Positions 48,301 to 60,320 of a stretch of DNA of 64,000 nt are shown in pieces. The notes below the pieces were generated by a model, which made no database searches, was not told the origin of the DNA, and saw only the letters and a list, made by a program, of their open reading frames with translations. Every line of letters begins with the position of its first letter. The stretch's first letter is position 1. Made by a program: the position numbers and the translations under genes. This DNA is from Pterobdella sp. o SKG-2022. Its lineage: Eukaryota > Annelida > Clitellata > Hirudinida > Piscicolidae. The DNA lies in contig OZ038320.1 of NCBI GenBank assembly GCA_964035795.1, positions 29,753,875 through 29,817,874 on the forward strand, written 5' to 3'.

Positions 48301-51300
48301 AGCATCATCGAATCAGTTTGAGAGACATGAAAAAAACTCTATCGGTTATTGAAGAATGTATATTTCTAATAAATTATTTGCATCATATCAACAAAATACT
48401 GTACTCACGTGGACATCTTAAGTTTAAAAATTAAAACCTATAAAAAAGTTGGAAAAGGTGTTTTCGACACAACCTCTAATAATTAACACTGTTACGAAAT
48501 GATAAATAAACTGAAGCATGGTCATTATTCATATCTGGAGATGCAGTGACACATAGGTAAATGACATAAAAAAGTGAATTTGAAACTTTTTCATGAAATT
48601 TTTTTCTATTCGTATTCATCAGAATACATTAGATGATGCCTTAAATTAATTAATCGAATTATTTTATACTGCTGTACATGTCCCAGTAACTGGGTTTGAC
48701 AGCAGTCGGACTAGATTATTGCTACTATACTAGAGTAATGATTTAAAACTAACCACAATCAAACGAGTATATTTAGAAACAAAAATGAATTTTATAGAGA
48801 CACAGCTTCTCGTTAAGTAAGTAACATTACCAAGTATCTTAGTTAGCTTTGTATCTCAATAAAATTTATTTGTGTTTCTAAATATACTGAAGTAACTTAT
48901 AGGAAAAATCATTTATTTAGAAAAAATTTTTATAGATTGCCAGCACAAGCTAACGACCAACTTAAAATTATCGAATTCAAGATTCACCGTTCCCACACTT
49001 GGGCAGTTTGCCTTGCCGTTGTCAAAAAAAGAATGATCATTCGCCAAGCCAAATGACAACAATACCAGGATATCAGTTTGTCGATACCTGCTACCAGAAT
49101 CTTCTGTTATCCAGGTTATAACAGAAAAGCAGTCTCAATTTGGAGACGCTATCTTCGGTGTAGTTTAACGTCATGCCCAGGACCATTCAAACATAACAAT
49201 AATAATTATTATTATTGTTATTATTAGTATTTATTATGCTTATTAGTTTATTATTATTTTTATTTATTCATTGCTTTTAATATTTAATAGGATAATTATT
49301 GTTTTTTTGTTTATCTTTATTATTTTTGTTCTTCTTTTTAATAAGTTCAGCACCTAATACAACTTTGTTTGAAAATTCAATTACAATTTTCTTTTTTTAT
49401 ACGTCTTATAGCGATAAAATAAACGGAAAAAGCGCACTTCGAAAATTTTTTCAACTCAAAACTCAAGCACCCTCAATTACTTTCGACAATAGCTTATTTC
49501 ATCGTTGCTTTTTGCTACAGTTTATTTATTGCTTGGTTGAAAGTGCACCGAAACACCGATACTATTACTAAAATCAACTATGTAATCTTCTGTGATTTGA
49601 TTCTTTGAGAGCTCAAATACATGTTATTATATTTTTTCTTCAAATGATTGTTTTTTACTATAAGTTGATTTATTTGAGTGTGAATATATTTAGTATCTTG
49701 AGACGTATAATAGCCTTAACTAAAAACTGACTTGATATATAATTTCGTCTCATAAAAAGCTTTGTGATTAATACATTTCTGTGCTTAGTTGCCTCTCTAT
49801 TTAGTGTCTATTTTTTTAGTATGTTTATTATTCTATTATTCTTTTTATTCTTTTATAATTTTTATTTTCAGTTCTAATTACATTAATAAAATAACGATTA
49901 AAATGAGGTAAAGTTTGGTCAAAACCGATTCCAACAATGATAAAGCATAACGAACTAACACGATTACAAACTCAATTGTAACCAATATCTAGCCAAAGAT
50001 TTTAGAAATGTCAATATATGCTGTAAAAAAGCTTAAAGATTCTTCAAAAATATGCCAGTAAATCAAACGCCATTATTTTCATTTTGTATCGATTGGAACT
50101 TAACGTGAGTATGTGTTGAGAATCATTGGAGGCAGTGCAAAAAAATTGTAGTGACTTAAACATTCTCTGAAATTTTGTTTTATATTTAATTTAATTTTTA
50201 TTAAATTTTTTTATTGTTTTTGAGCGTTTACAATTTTGAATTGCTATTAATCATATGTCATAATAAAATTTGTTAATTTTGATTTAATATGTTATTTATC
50301 TTATTTATATCTATTTTAATCAGCATATCATGAGAAAGTTTAAACCCATTGGAGTTTTATATCATATCTTTAACTAAAAATTCAAACAATATTGATAAGA
50401 ATCATATAATTGTTGCTTAAATTTTATTCTGTCATTGGGTTTCTAGTAGTACTAACTATTTTGTCTGAAAATTAATGAAAATCCCACTCTCATTTCCAAA
50501 AGTTTCATCATTTTTATTTTTTGTATTTATTGTTCAATTCGAGTTTTATATTTTTTTAATATTTAAACTTTTAACTTAGTAAGTGAATCGACTATTAGGT
50601 CGCTCCTTACTTGGGATTTAGCTAATTTGTCCATTAGTAACTACAGAAAATTGAATGAAAATGTATAATTAAGGCTGTGGTGAAATAATAATCTTCAATC
50701 TATTGTTATTTTTTTATCTGTTCTTTTTGTATTCATAAATACTTCAAATATAATTTTTGCTCAATTCAGCTGCATCACAAAAAAAAACATTAGTAAAATT
50801 TGATTTTTTTTAATTCATAACTTTTTTTAGTTCTCTTAACAGTTCCTCTTGTTGCACTTAAACTGACTAACCCATTTTTGTGTTGAATTAATTATTTTCT
50901 TAGAAAAACTATTGCTGGAAAATGACGAAGAATTTTTCAATTATATCAAGAATTAACAAAAAAAATAAAAAACGAAAATACATTCAAAAATAATGTTTTT
51001 TTATGGTTATTTATTGCTTATTAAGCTAAAGAAAAAGAATTTCTTGCATTCCAAGTGGAGTAATTTCAACAGAGATCAAAAAGAACGTTAAAAATTTTTT
51101 AAAATCATTTTTTTCCTTGAAATATCAAAAGTTAGTGTATTCAAAAATTTTATATTAATTTTATTTACTGTTGAAAGCTTTTGAAAAAAATTATTCAAAA
51201 TATGCCTCTAAACTCATTCTATGCTTTTAGATATATTGGGACTAGTAAGAAGTAATTTAGATAAAAATTATTTTTTTGAGCTAAAACAGCTTGAAAGTAT

Positions 51301-54300
51301 TTAAATTCTTTTTTGATCGTTGAATAAAAGAATGACCTAATTGAAAATATAATTTTTCATAAATTTATTTCTTTTAAAATGACCAAAAAAAGAATATTCC
51401 ATCCTATTTGTAATTTTATTTTCAAAACAATCATTTTTGAGTTTCTTTGAAATTTATTTAAATCGATTAAGTAAGTCGACCATTCATTCACCCCTATCTG
51501 GGATATCGATTGCCCAAAGGATTGGTTTCGCAGGGCGATACTCCATGTGGTCATTAATGTAATTTGTTGCTGAAGTTCTATCTGTTCTCAGTAGTGTTTA
51601 TTTAGTGCTCTTCAGTATAGTTTAAAGCTCTTGCTACGAATGTGGAACAGCTGCTAACAGTTGACCCAGCAAGGGATCGAAACCGGTAACTTCAGCTAAT
51701 TAGTCTAATGCTCTACCAACCGGGCTATACGAGCTAACAACCTAATGAGTTTGAAGTTTTACAAAAACATTAGTTAACCTTTGGGATTGAAAACATTGAT
51801 TGAAGTGCTTGCTAAACTTCTTAAAGATTGAGCAATCATTAATGCCAAGAAATATTATTAGCTTAATTCTTTATTAAGAATATAATCAAATATTTCATGC
51901 TAAAACCTGACGTTTTTTAAACTTGAAGAGAATTAGATTTTTTTTCACCAAAAAGTCATGCCTTTCAACCTACCTCGACTTTGATCCAACAATTTCTCAA
52001 CTTGACTCGAAAAAATTTTCTTTGAGAGAATCTATTTTTTCATTTTTAATTTTAAAGAATTATTTCCAGAAGTCTTCGATAATAAATTTAATAAGTGAAT
52101 AAATCATTTGATTCCCAGTTGTTTTGAATAGATAAATTACTCTCAACTGGAAATTTCAAAAATTCTTGAAGTATTAACAAAACATACACTTTTTATAGCC
52201 ATTCCTAATATACTTACTTACTTAAGCCGACTTTTTAGTCGAGCATATTCCTAATATAATACGCTCGAAAAAAACTTTTTGAAAAATATAAAAAATAAAT
52301 GAGCTAAGGAAGCGAGTTTTTATAATTTTGACATGCAAAATATATTTCAAAAAGTTGATTTATTATACAAAATTTTTTTGAAAGTTTGACCATCATCGTC
52401 ATTTTGAGGAAAAACCTCAACAAGATATACAAATCAAAATATTTTCATTCATAATAACATCATACATATTATAGAACTAGTTAAAACTTGAGATAGAATA
52501 GCCATACGAAAATTATCATTTGAATATCGTTTCTTCAAACCCAAAGACTTGTAAAAAAAAAAGAAGTATAGTTTTAAATACAAGTGAAGTAAACTATTTA
52601 TTTTGGCCCGTTCGGAATAAAATTTGAAACAGTTCCTATTTTTGTAAACAGAGTGTAAAAATTAGAAGACTAATACTATAGGCAAAATGATATTCAAAAA
52701 GAATTAAATAACTGAATTAACCTGTTGGTTTTCAAAAGGCTTCGTTATAAAAAAATTTTTTAGTGTTCCTTTAAACTGAATGTAATCTCAAAGCTCTTAC
52801 TCATTATTTTCATTATATAACTTTTCATGCAAACAAACTTAGAAAGCATTTAGATCACAGTTTAAAGTCCCGTCTCGGGTATTAACTTCAACATCACAGT
52901 TGTTGTTTTGGCGCTATGTTCATAAAAAATTAGATCTACAGACAAAACCGAATTCGGCGTGAACAATTATACCTCTAAAAACAAAACAATTACTTGATTA
53001 GCATCGAGACCCCAGAATTCAAGTTCTTCTTCAAACAACGGACCACAAACGTCCGTGGGATAGTGCAGTTTGCCTGTCCTGTAGTAGTTGAGAATCTGGG
53101 CAAACACGCCTGGGTGGCTGCAAAGATGATTATTAGGTGAGAGATCAAATAATAGTGGTTATAAGAGGATAATTGTGATGAAAGTTATATAGACGATGGT
53201 TAGGGGGGGGTGTCATTTAAGGAAGGGGGGTTAGGGTGGTGGTAATTATGTTTGGATGATCATAAGACTGAGGGTTAAGAGAATGATTTACGCTTTAGAA
53301 TCAAAAAACTTTGACAAATTATTTTCAATAAATTATAAAACAAAGTTTCCAAAGTAAAAAAATTGTTGATCATTGTTTGTTTTGAATGATGAGTTTTAAG
53401 CATTAGGTAATCTATAATGGAAGAAAAAACTGAAATTCCTATTAACTGGCCGCAAATCCATATATGGAAATTTGTTTTATGACAAGTGCCATTGTGAAGG
53501 CAATAACTTAATTTGAGTTGCGCCGAAAGCCAGTGGTAAGGAGAATTTGCGTTCAAAAAAAATTTATCAAATAAACTAAATGGATGTGAAAGAAATTCGA
53601 GAAAGTTGTTTCAATTTTTCTCAAAAAGCTGTTACTAGAACATAGAATGAAATTTATGCATTTACCTGAAAAAATTGAAGTGTTTACATCCTTACATCTG
53701 CGTTATTTGTTGTGTATGTAACCCTGAAAAGCTGACTCAAAATTTTGAACAAAATATAATTGGAAGCTGCGTTATTAAAGTTATTTTAGCCTATTATTTA
53801 TGTTTAAATGTTGCATCAGAAAATACCATTCCTTCAAAAAGTCTTTGAAGATATATCTTGAACTGCTTCTGCTATTAGGTTCAGAGGAAAAATTTTATTT
53901 ATAGAAGTTATGTATAAATTGAGAATTATTTTTAAAATGTTATGAAAAATACATATGTTCAATATAAAAACTAAGTTATACCAATATTTATTAATTTAAT
54001 ATTGAAATTAATCAATTCATTAAGCTCCCAGTTAAATCAGTAGCAGAAAATAAAACGATATGTTTTATGAATTCCAATAGTTGACGAAGGTTTCCGATTT
54101 GAAAGTGATCCCTATCAGTAAACTTTACAGGTTCGTCGACAAAAAAATTTATGAGCATTCGTGTCTTATCTAATTTAATATAATGTGGTCTTTATAAAGC
54201 GCTTTTTCTTTTATTTTCAAAGCGCTTGCTACAAATTCAATGTAGTGAAAACAGTGTAGAACAGGTGCTAGTGGTGGCCCACGTGAGATCGAACTTTAGA

Positions 54301-57300
54301 TAATTAGTCTAATGCTCTACCGCTGAGCTATATGGGCTGACAATCATAACATATTCTATTATTACTGTTGAATGTATTTTTTGTAAGTACTTCAACGCAA
54401 GATACTAGAATAACATACAATTAACGTAATGAAGATAAACAACTACTGCAAATAGCTAAGTTTATGCTAGTGGAGAAAACTTGATGAAACTGATATTAAA
54501 TGTTGCTCGGGGAAGTTTGCATTTATAAAAATCAATATTTAAAATCTTAGCTTCAGACAATTGATGGAAATATTGAATACAATTATCATTATTCAATTAC
54601 TCAGTTAAAAACTATCAATTCAACAAGATATAACTAAGCACAATGGTTTATCGATTTATCAATGCACACAGCTTTTCATCTTGCTGAGAAATCATCAAGG
54701 AAAAAGCATTAATATAAAAAATTCTCTGAGAGAAAACAAACTTCAAAACAGAAAAGCATTGACAAAATTAGAACCAAGAAAAAAAAACTTCAAAGATAAA
54801 AGCATCAAAGGTATTTAAATAAGCAAAAGTTTGAATTGAGATTTCTATAAAGCCTACTAGATCTTTAAAAGTTTGCTCTTAGTTTGCTGTCAAATCAATT
54901 ATATCTTTCAGAATAAGTAATTTTTCCCAACATTTTTGAGGGATTTCAATTGTTTTTGAATTAAAATAATTTTTTCAATCTTTTAATTTTTTTAGTTTTT
55001 TCTTTACGTTTTAAAATACCATTTTTATTAGATTAAGAGATGATTAAAAAGCTAGAAAAAAATCTTCTCGAATTCAAGAAACTAGCTTTTTTAAATAAAA
55101 AAACAGATCTCAGCTGAAAATTCCATTAGAATTCGCTTTTAAAAAAAATTATTATGATAAAAGCCACAGTAAAACTACAAGATTAAATTTAAATGCGATT
55201 ATGCCTGAATTTTCTAGAAGTCATGAAATTATTAAAATATAACGCGTTCTTAAACTACAAAACTCCCACTAAAAATCTTAAATTTTTTCTAAAAAAATTC
55301 TCTCACTTGAAAATTTAAAACAACGCAACATCGTAACAACAAGAGCTTTAAACAATAAAATAAAAAGCACAAAATACTAAACTGCTTCTAACTGACCTTT
55401 TTGATGATGATGCGAATATCTGAATTCATAATAAAACATTTGAGGTATGCTTCTGAAATTTATTTTGCACGAAGGGCCAATAAGTATCAAACTTCGAAAG
55501 TAATTGGTTGTAAAAACGAAAAGTGGTGAAAACAGATGGCTTAGAAAGAAGTTTACTTTATTGTTTTCTTGAATTATATATAAAGTCCCTGGAGCCAACC
55601 AATTGATTGTTGCAATTGGAGATATCAATTTTACGAACTTCTCATTCATTCAACAGACTAAAAAAGTGAAAGTTTAAGAAATATATCCTTCTGTGAATAG
55701 TAGGAATAATTGAGCCGGAAAAATAAACAAAAAAAACTCATATACACATATATAATATGTTGGGCTCTTGAAAATGCTATTAATAAGAAAAAGCTCTTAG
55801 AGTCCTAAAGAAGCTTTTTTTCTTTGAAGGCTTAGTTTTCAGCTTAAAGCGCAACATGCACTTAATGGGGCGAGAGACTTTTGCAGTTGAGCTTTCTATA
55901 ATAATCTTCATTGCTGCTCTATCTAATAAACCAAATAATAGTGATAATAATAAAAATAATGATATTAATAATAATCACGATGTCCATTTTTTAAGCGCTG
56001 GGCAATGAAACTACATCACGTGTCATAGTAATTTTAGCCTCACCATATTATTGTATTTATAACGCTTTTAAATTTTATTTTAATATTTGAAATAAACCTA
56101 TGAAGTTAATGTTTGAAGAATAAATAACGTTTGTTCAATATGAAGAGAGAAGTTTGAAGTTACTGAAAGTCGATTTTTACTCAAAACACTGCTTGCTGTA
56201 GTTTCAAGGATTCAATTTTGAAGGTTTATTCCGGCATTTTGCCACAAATCTTTATCAAAATACAATTTCATCAGTGCGAATCTCATTAAAAATTTTCAAT
56301 AAACACTAAATTGAATAAAAATCTCTGATTGACAAGACTTGTGAAATTGGTATAGACTCAAATAATAAATTTTATCAAAAAAAAAAACATATGAACTTTT
56401 GAAGGTTGAAAATACAAAAGATTTTTCCAGTATAAAAATTTAATTTTTAAAAATTACATTTTACAATTTCAAACATATTCTAAAACTTCCATGTTCTATA
56501 ACAAAATCAAATCGACAATTTCAAAAATTACAAATTACACATTTCAAATTTCTTGAGCATTTTTTCAGTTTTGCGTGAATTGCAGAACCCCAGAGTAGTG
56601 GCTTCAACAGCATTGATTATCCTTTTGAACTCATGGCAACAGAGGTTTAACTTACAAAGCTTCTCGAGTTTTTTCATATATAGTTTAGGGATTTATTTTT
56701 TTCAGTATGATTTTTCAATTTAATGTTTTTTGTGTGTTTGAAAATCACCAATCGAAATTTTGTAAAAAATTGATTTCTAAAAAGCCTCAAATCGAACACA
56801 AACATTCTCAAAGTGTTCCCACACCAATGCAGACGTCTATTGAAATATTTCTATATTAGACAAAAATGCTTAAAAATCAATGGGAATTTGTGGAACTTGA
56901 AAAAATGTTCAATTTCGTGCAAGCAAGCACTACTAACGTATACAAACGTGGTGTGAGAAGTGACTCAGAATAATCTCATTCTTGCGTAATTGTGCATAAA
57001 GGTCCAGGTGATAATTGCATTAGGTCCCTCCTAATTGAAAATGCTCAGGTCTCCCATAATTGAAATTGCTCAGAACTTTTGCTGGACATATTATTTCTAT
57101 TAGTACTCACATTTCATCAACGATTTCTTCTCTTTCTTCCTCAAAATTTAAATTTATTCAAAGGAATTTTTAGTTATGATAAGTTAATCTCACGATAAAG
57201 TACATGAAATTCATAAATTTTCCATACTCAAACAACTCTTTAAGTTCAAAGCTTCTCATTAATACTTATACGTCGGCCCCTATAGCTCAATGGTTGAGCA

Positions 57301-59203
57301 TTAGACTAATTATCCAAAGTTACCGGGTTCGATCCCGCGTGAGCCGACAATTAGCACCTGTTTCACAGTGTTTTCGCTACATTAAATTTGTAGCAAGCGC
57401 TTTGATCTATAATGGAAAAGCGCTTTATAAATACCGCATTACATTTTAAAACTTCATTTTACTCCGTGGTTTTGCGTGAAATATAATTAAGTTGATCATA
57501 AAGCTGCTACAAAGCGGATTTTCGCTGCTTCACAAAGTGCTAGCTCATAATTAAAAAGCATTATAATCCTACTAAAAATTCAAAATTCTAAAAGTGAAAT
57601 AATTAGCTAACATATATCTTTTAAATACTGAAATTTATTTAGAAAAGACTTATAAAAATAACTATTTTGCTACATTAAACTATTTTTGAATTAAAAAAAA
57701 AAACTTTGACAGAGATACTCGAAATTTGAAATTGAATAAATATCGCAAATGGGTTTCAGTAGAAATAAACGTAACAGAAACAATAAAACAATTTGTATCT
57801 TAGTGAATATTTCACAAAACATTTTTAAACAAAAATACTTAAAAATAAAGAATCAAAAGCAAAAAACAAATATAAATACTTTTCAAAACATCAAAGAAAT
57901 AAAAATAACAGAACAAGTGAACAGCTCGTGTCCAATTTGCTCAAAGGCAAACACTAAAAGAACAAAAGGACACTTGAAGGAGAAAGTTAGTGATGGCTGA
58001 ACTTGTGGTTTTTAAAAATAACACAGAATTTTAAAAGTATTGAAAATTTTTTGAACAAATACATATAATGATTTAATATAATAACAAATTCTGTGAGTTC
58101 CAGAATGAAAGAAAGTATTTAAAAGATTTTAAAATAAACATAAAAAGTATCATAATGAGTGAAAGAAGAATAAAAAAAATAATACGCACGATCGACCTTT
58201 GAAACGAACTTAACCATTTCTAATTAACAAAACCTCAACTCACCGATCGAAAAAATACTCGTTAAGTATGGGGTCGTAGTTAGCCAGAGCTTCTGTCAGT
58301 CTAGACAACCTGAAAACCATTATAATTGCTGGTGTGTGTTTTTAGAATGGTGGTTATAGTATCCCGTGAACATGATAATAATATTATTATAAAAAATTTT
58401 CAGTTTTATAATACTAGTTAAAATAATAAGTTTTCACGAATTTTTTTTACCACACACTAAAACCCTATGGTGGTTCTTACGCAATACAAAAGCCAAAGCA
58501 CTTTAGAGGGCCCTTTCTAAATAGAGTGCAAATGAGAAAAGGCAAAAAAATTCAAGTACTCATGTGTTTACTTTTTTCTATGCGATTTGGTACGAAGATG
58601 GATTTGAGGCTTCTTACATAAAATATAAATATATATTCTCAAGTGGTTTTGAAGACTTTAACAGTTTCATGCCATTACGAATACTATAAAATATCGTTTG
58701 TTTAAAAGACACACAGTTGATTGTCCTATTAAAAATAGGTTACCCATGTTTTGCTGTCGCATGTTAAAAATATGAATTCTGTGGCTAGAATTTTGTACAG
58801 ACTCTGAGTATTAGCTTGCAACCAAGTCTGCTAGATTATTTACTACATAGTTGATAGTCTTCAAATTTTGTTTTTATTGCCAAAGAAAATCTTGGAAGCA
58901 GTGAAACTGAAGTTGTTTTCGACGACGTCTTTATAGAATGGTTTTATGAAGAGAAATACATAATTTCTTGAAAAATCCAAAAAGCGGTTTATGTAAAAAT
59001 TAAGAACACCAAAAAAATATATTCAATGAATGTTATTCATAGCATTAATTCTGCTATAGATAATAATAAAAATAAAACACAAATGACGCTAATAACTAGT
59101 GAGCCGACCTGGTGGCTGGGATCTTCTTGAGGGTAGCCTTGTAAGCCTCATGTCTTATGCCTCCCACGTTCAGTATCACCCTGTTTTCAGAATCCAGGGC
59201 CAT
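33386..59203 (-). CDS. Shaw: Voltage-gated K+ channel, Shaw/Kv3 type
   Basis: Eight coding exons (minus): 59203-59109, 58309-58244, 53117-52994, 40141-39914, 35861-34715, 34574-34323, 33983-33915, 33474-33386; all phases agree; 689 residues. The start [20 protein letters not shown] is the Shaw T1 start; the longer open frame upstream lacks an ATG. The T1 domain continues through [37 protein letters not shown] and [10 protein letters not shown]1 opens exon 5, S2 is [21 protein letters not shown]4 is the Shaw-like [18 protein letters not shown], the filter is [10 protein letters not shown] (about residues 424-433), and S6 has [11 protein letters not shown] followed by [19 protein letters not shown]. 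The S1-S2 loop is about 80 residues, Ser/Gln/Tyr-rich, with two N-glycosylation sequons near its start. Exons 6-8 code a Ser/Lys-rich cytosolic tail ending HTSSSP. The first introns are very long. Confidence 0.96.
33709..33766 (+). mobile_element. Possible pogo/Tigger-like terminal repeat
   Basis: After TA, the sequence cagtgggtttttaaaaactc, then ggttg and aaaatccggctattcgaa, resembles the CAGTG...CGG...CCGG termini of pogo-class DNA transposons. No matching opposite end was found nearby, so it is at best a solo terminus within a Shaw intron. Confidence 0.3.
35862..37825. other. Shaw intron 4, distal part
   Basis: AT-rich intron. It holds a half-copy of the foldback core at about 36795-36830 (aagctttttgta, cttacattatcaa) and an unassigned minus-strand ORF (36054-36326) without recognisable domains. 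Confidence 0.4.
37831..37840 (+). promoter_or_regulatory. TATA box of the Kazal gene
   Basis: The word tatataaata lies about 50 bp before the Kazal ATG (37889), a compact TATA promoter with a leader of only about 25 nt. Confidence 0.6.
37889..38413 (+). CDS. Secreted three-domain Kazal-type serine protease inhibitor
   Basis: Single-exon gene, 174 residues, lying inside an intron of the Shaw channel on the opposite strand. A signal peptide covers about residues 1-16 ([16 protein letters not shown]). Three Kazal domains span residues 19-63, 75-119 and 130-174. Each has six Cys with identical spacing C-3-C-7-C-10-C-6-C-13-C and the VCG/ICA-x-(D/N)G-x-TY-x-N-x-C core. By Kazal convention (P1 is the second residue after Cys2) the P1 residues are Leu25, Arg81 and Met136. 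Domain 2 should then favour trypsin-like targets and domains 1 and 3 chymotrypsin- or elastase-like ones. The TATA box is at 37831 and AATAAA at 38452. The domains are joined by short Lys/Glu linkers. Expected to be secreted and disulfide-rich; the target protease is unknown. Confidence 0.95.
   Translation: MIGYFVFSFFVVASLGSECNRICPLNYDPICANDGLTYDNLCQLEVANCLSRSHIRVLKRGECDETPKIKNGKECPRICQRNYDPVCGTDGKTYPNLCEMKSAACVLKSPIEVAKYGECEKTETSEDSDCESICLMINKPVCGSNGKTYANECFLKTEACLTKSHLFVAHNGEC
38452..38457 (+). terminator. Poly(A) signal of the Kazal gene
   Basis: AATAAA about 40 bp after the TAA stop, consistent with a very short 3' UTR. Confidence 0.6.
38458..39913. other. Shaw intron 4, proximal part
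   Basis: AT-rich intron sequence. Short open frames (for example 39154-39375) show no domain signature. Confidence 0.4.
40142..42300. other. Shaw intron 3, distal part
   Basis: AT-rich intron between exon 4 and the LINE insertion; no feature recognised. Confidence 0.4.
42300..46290 (-). mobile_element. Near full-length LINE (RTE-like) with C2H2-finger tail, inactivated
   Basis: Read from 46290 down to about 42300, inside a Shaw intron in the same orientation as the channel. A 5' leader is followed by an apurinic-type endonuclease (about 45990-45085: [42 protein letters not shown]). A long linker leads to the [71 protein letters not shown], and the catalytic YADD at 43631-43642. A C-terminal region with C2H2-like fingers follows (CGHCG...[46 protein letters not shown]). 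Lesions are TGA at about 45082 (where Arg is expected), about 43816 and about 42764, plus frameshifts near 43700 and 43480. Still easily readable, so a fairly recent insertion. The 5' end runs into the N gap. Confidence 0.9.
46301..46500. other. Assembly gap (200 N)
   Basis: Exactly 200 N at the 5' edge of the LINE, probably an assembly break caused by the repeat. Confidence 0.99.
46501..48750. other. Shaw intron 3, middle
   Basis: AT-rich intron. No exon of the channel is expected here (exons 3 and 4 join in phase) and no other gene was recognised. Confidence 0.4.
48751..48890. mobile_element. Foldback element, long-TIR type
   Basis: The left arm begins near agtatatttagaaacaaaaa (48766) and the right arm ends cctaaatatact-like (gtttctaaatatact, 48889). 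The arms pair through gaattttatagagacacagctt against agctttgtatctcaataaaat. The outer flank aaccacaatcaaacgagta reappears inverted at 61720-61738, which marks the family ends. Confidence 0.65.
48948..49290 (+). repeat. Possible SINE family 2 copy with ATT tail
   Basis: A relatively GC-balanced body ends gtgtagtttaacgtcatg then cccagg, followed by a long AAT/ATT tail (49195-49290). The same junction is seen at 7804-7925 and, inverted, at 55925-56015. The head of the element was not identified as a tRNA. Confidence 0.4.
49291..51618. other. Shaw intron 3, proximal part
   Basis: AT-rich, no gene recognised; short open frames at 49299-49571 and 51357-51554 are chance ORFs. Confidence 0.4.
51619..51738 (-). 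mobile_element. tRNA-derived SINE, copy 2 (diverged)
   Basis: Minus-strand head with gtagagcattagactaatta and accggtttcgatccc, and a degraded body (gctacgaatgtggaacagct on the plus strand). It is the most diverged copy of the family. Confidence 0.65.
51739..52993. other. Shaw intron 3, 5' end
   Basis: AT-rich intron with nothing recognised before exon 3. Confidence 0.4.
53118..54179. other. Shaw intron 2, distal part
   Basis: Contains a G-run stretch (about 53200-53240, ggttagggggggg and similar) near exon 3; no gene recognised. Confidence 0.35.
54180..54342 (-). mobile_element. tRNA-derived SINE, copy 3
   Basis: Minus-strand copy: the head (54342 inward) reads cagcccatatagctcagcgg, then agcattagactaattatcta. 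The body keeps agcgcttgctacaaattcaa, gtgaaaacagtgtagaacag and the end taatgtgg (plus-strand text). The B-box region is partly eroded. Confidence 0.75.
54343..57271. other. Shaw intron 2, middle
   Basis: AT-rich; only the inverted SINE-family-2-like tail at 55925-56015 was recognised. Confidence 0.35.
55925..56015 (-). repeat. Possible SINE family 2 tail
   Basis: The minus strand reads gtagtttcattgcccagcgc followed by an ATT/AAT-rich tail, like the junctions at 49158-49290 and 7855-7925. Confidence 0.3.
57272..57446 (+). mobile_element. tRNA-derived SINE, copy 4 (best preserved)
   Basis: The head 57272-57348 has a pairing acceptor stem (gtcggc...gccgac), box A tagctcaatggttgagca, anticodon arm ttaga-ctaatta-tccaa and box B ccgggttcgatcccg. 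The body runs through tttcacagtgttttcgctac, tagcaagcgctttgatctat and aaaagcgctttataaatacc to gcattacatt. Probably close to the family consensus. Confidence 0.85.
57447..58243. other. Shaw intron 2, 5' end
   Basis: AT-rich; an A-rich ORF at 57749-58000 shows Lys/Asn/Ile composition only and no splice context. Confidence 0.4.
58310..59108. other. Shaw intron 1
   Basis: Intron between the first two coding exons; no internal feature recognised. Confidence 0.4.
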
Positions 59204-60165
59204 CAGTTGCACCGATAGATTTATAAATATCCAGGTTTGTTCTTGTGAGTGGGCTTTTTTTGACGAAAATATTTTCACCAGTTTTGAGTGCGGAAGTTGG
59301 AAAATAAGCTAGAGATGAATATTAATTAAAATTTTTTATTAATTTTTAAAAGCATAAACTGTTATTTATGGTGAACGCAAAGCATGGAAAAATTAAATGT
59401 GAAACAGAACAGTTAATAAATTCATTCTAAAAGACTAAAAATTTGAGTTGGTTCTCAATGTTATAAGGGTAGAAAAAAAAATATATTGTGAACAATAAGC
59501 CTCAAAATTGTGAATCATATTAACACGACAAAGAATGATATAGAATATATCGGAAAGCTTCGTCAAAATAAATAAAAAATTCAAGTTTTGTCGTGTTTTT
59601 ATGATTCACAAAAAAATTTATATTTTTTTAGAATAAGTATTACAACCGCTATGTGTTTTTAATACAATATAGGAGCTTTATGATGTCGAATAAGCACAAA
59701 CGACCACAATAAACGATTTGAAAATAAATACAAAAAGGTCCTTCAAATGATTTATAGAGGCCCAATAGGCCTTAACCACCACGTTTTATAATTAAATTTT
59801 AAGTTATTTAGGATTATCAAAAGTGCAATGATATAAAATTGATAATGATAAAAAAACAATTAAAATGAAAAAATAAATTTTGCAACTATTAATATATAGA
59901 ACTTCTGTAAATTGCCATAATTCAATTTAAGTTCAGCGTTAAAGCATTATGAAAGAAAAACGTGAATAAACATACAAAGAAGTTTTTGAAATTAATTTTG
60001 TTTGAACATCTCAAATGGCTCAAATTACATCTAAGTTTTGTTCGCAATCGAATTAAATTAAATTGAACGAGCAAGTTTTTGTTGAATAACATTTTTTTTA
60101 ATTTAAGGATTGTTTAAAACGTGAAAAGTTTCAATAATATACAGTTAATTTAACTTTGCGAACTA
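59204..60165. other. 5' flank of Shaw coding region
   Basis: The reading frame stays open for a further 25 codons before the ATG but without another ATG. No promoter signal or upstream exon was identified. Confidence 0.4.
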
Positions 60166-60167
60166 TA

Positions 60168-60320
60168 ATCATTTCATCATCGTCGTCATCATCATCGTCG
60201 TCATCATCATCACTTCATCATCCTTATTCTCATCATCATCACTTCATCATCATTATTCACACCATCATCACTTCATGATTTGGTCATCTTCATCACCCTT
60301 CTCATCATCATCATTATCAA
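60168..60320. repeat. CAT/CAT-CGT trinucleotide-rich repeat
   Basis: Imperfect array of catcat, catcgtcgt and catcatcactt words; a compound microsatellite on the plus strand. Confidence 0.8.

Noticed and set aside
57204..57449. Plus-strand ORF
   Set aside because: It lies across the SINE head and body; composition is explained by the repeat.
57749..58000. Plus-strand ORF with two C-x2-C-like Cys
   Set aside because: A-rich chance ORF in a Shaw intron; a single CPIC motif is not enough for a zinc finger.
59109..59278. Longer Shaw N-terminus starting at 59278
   Set aside because: That frame start is GTG, not ATG. The ATG at 59201-59203 gives the conserved Shaw beginning.
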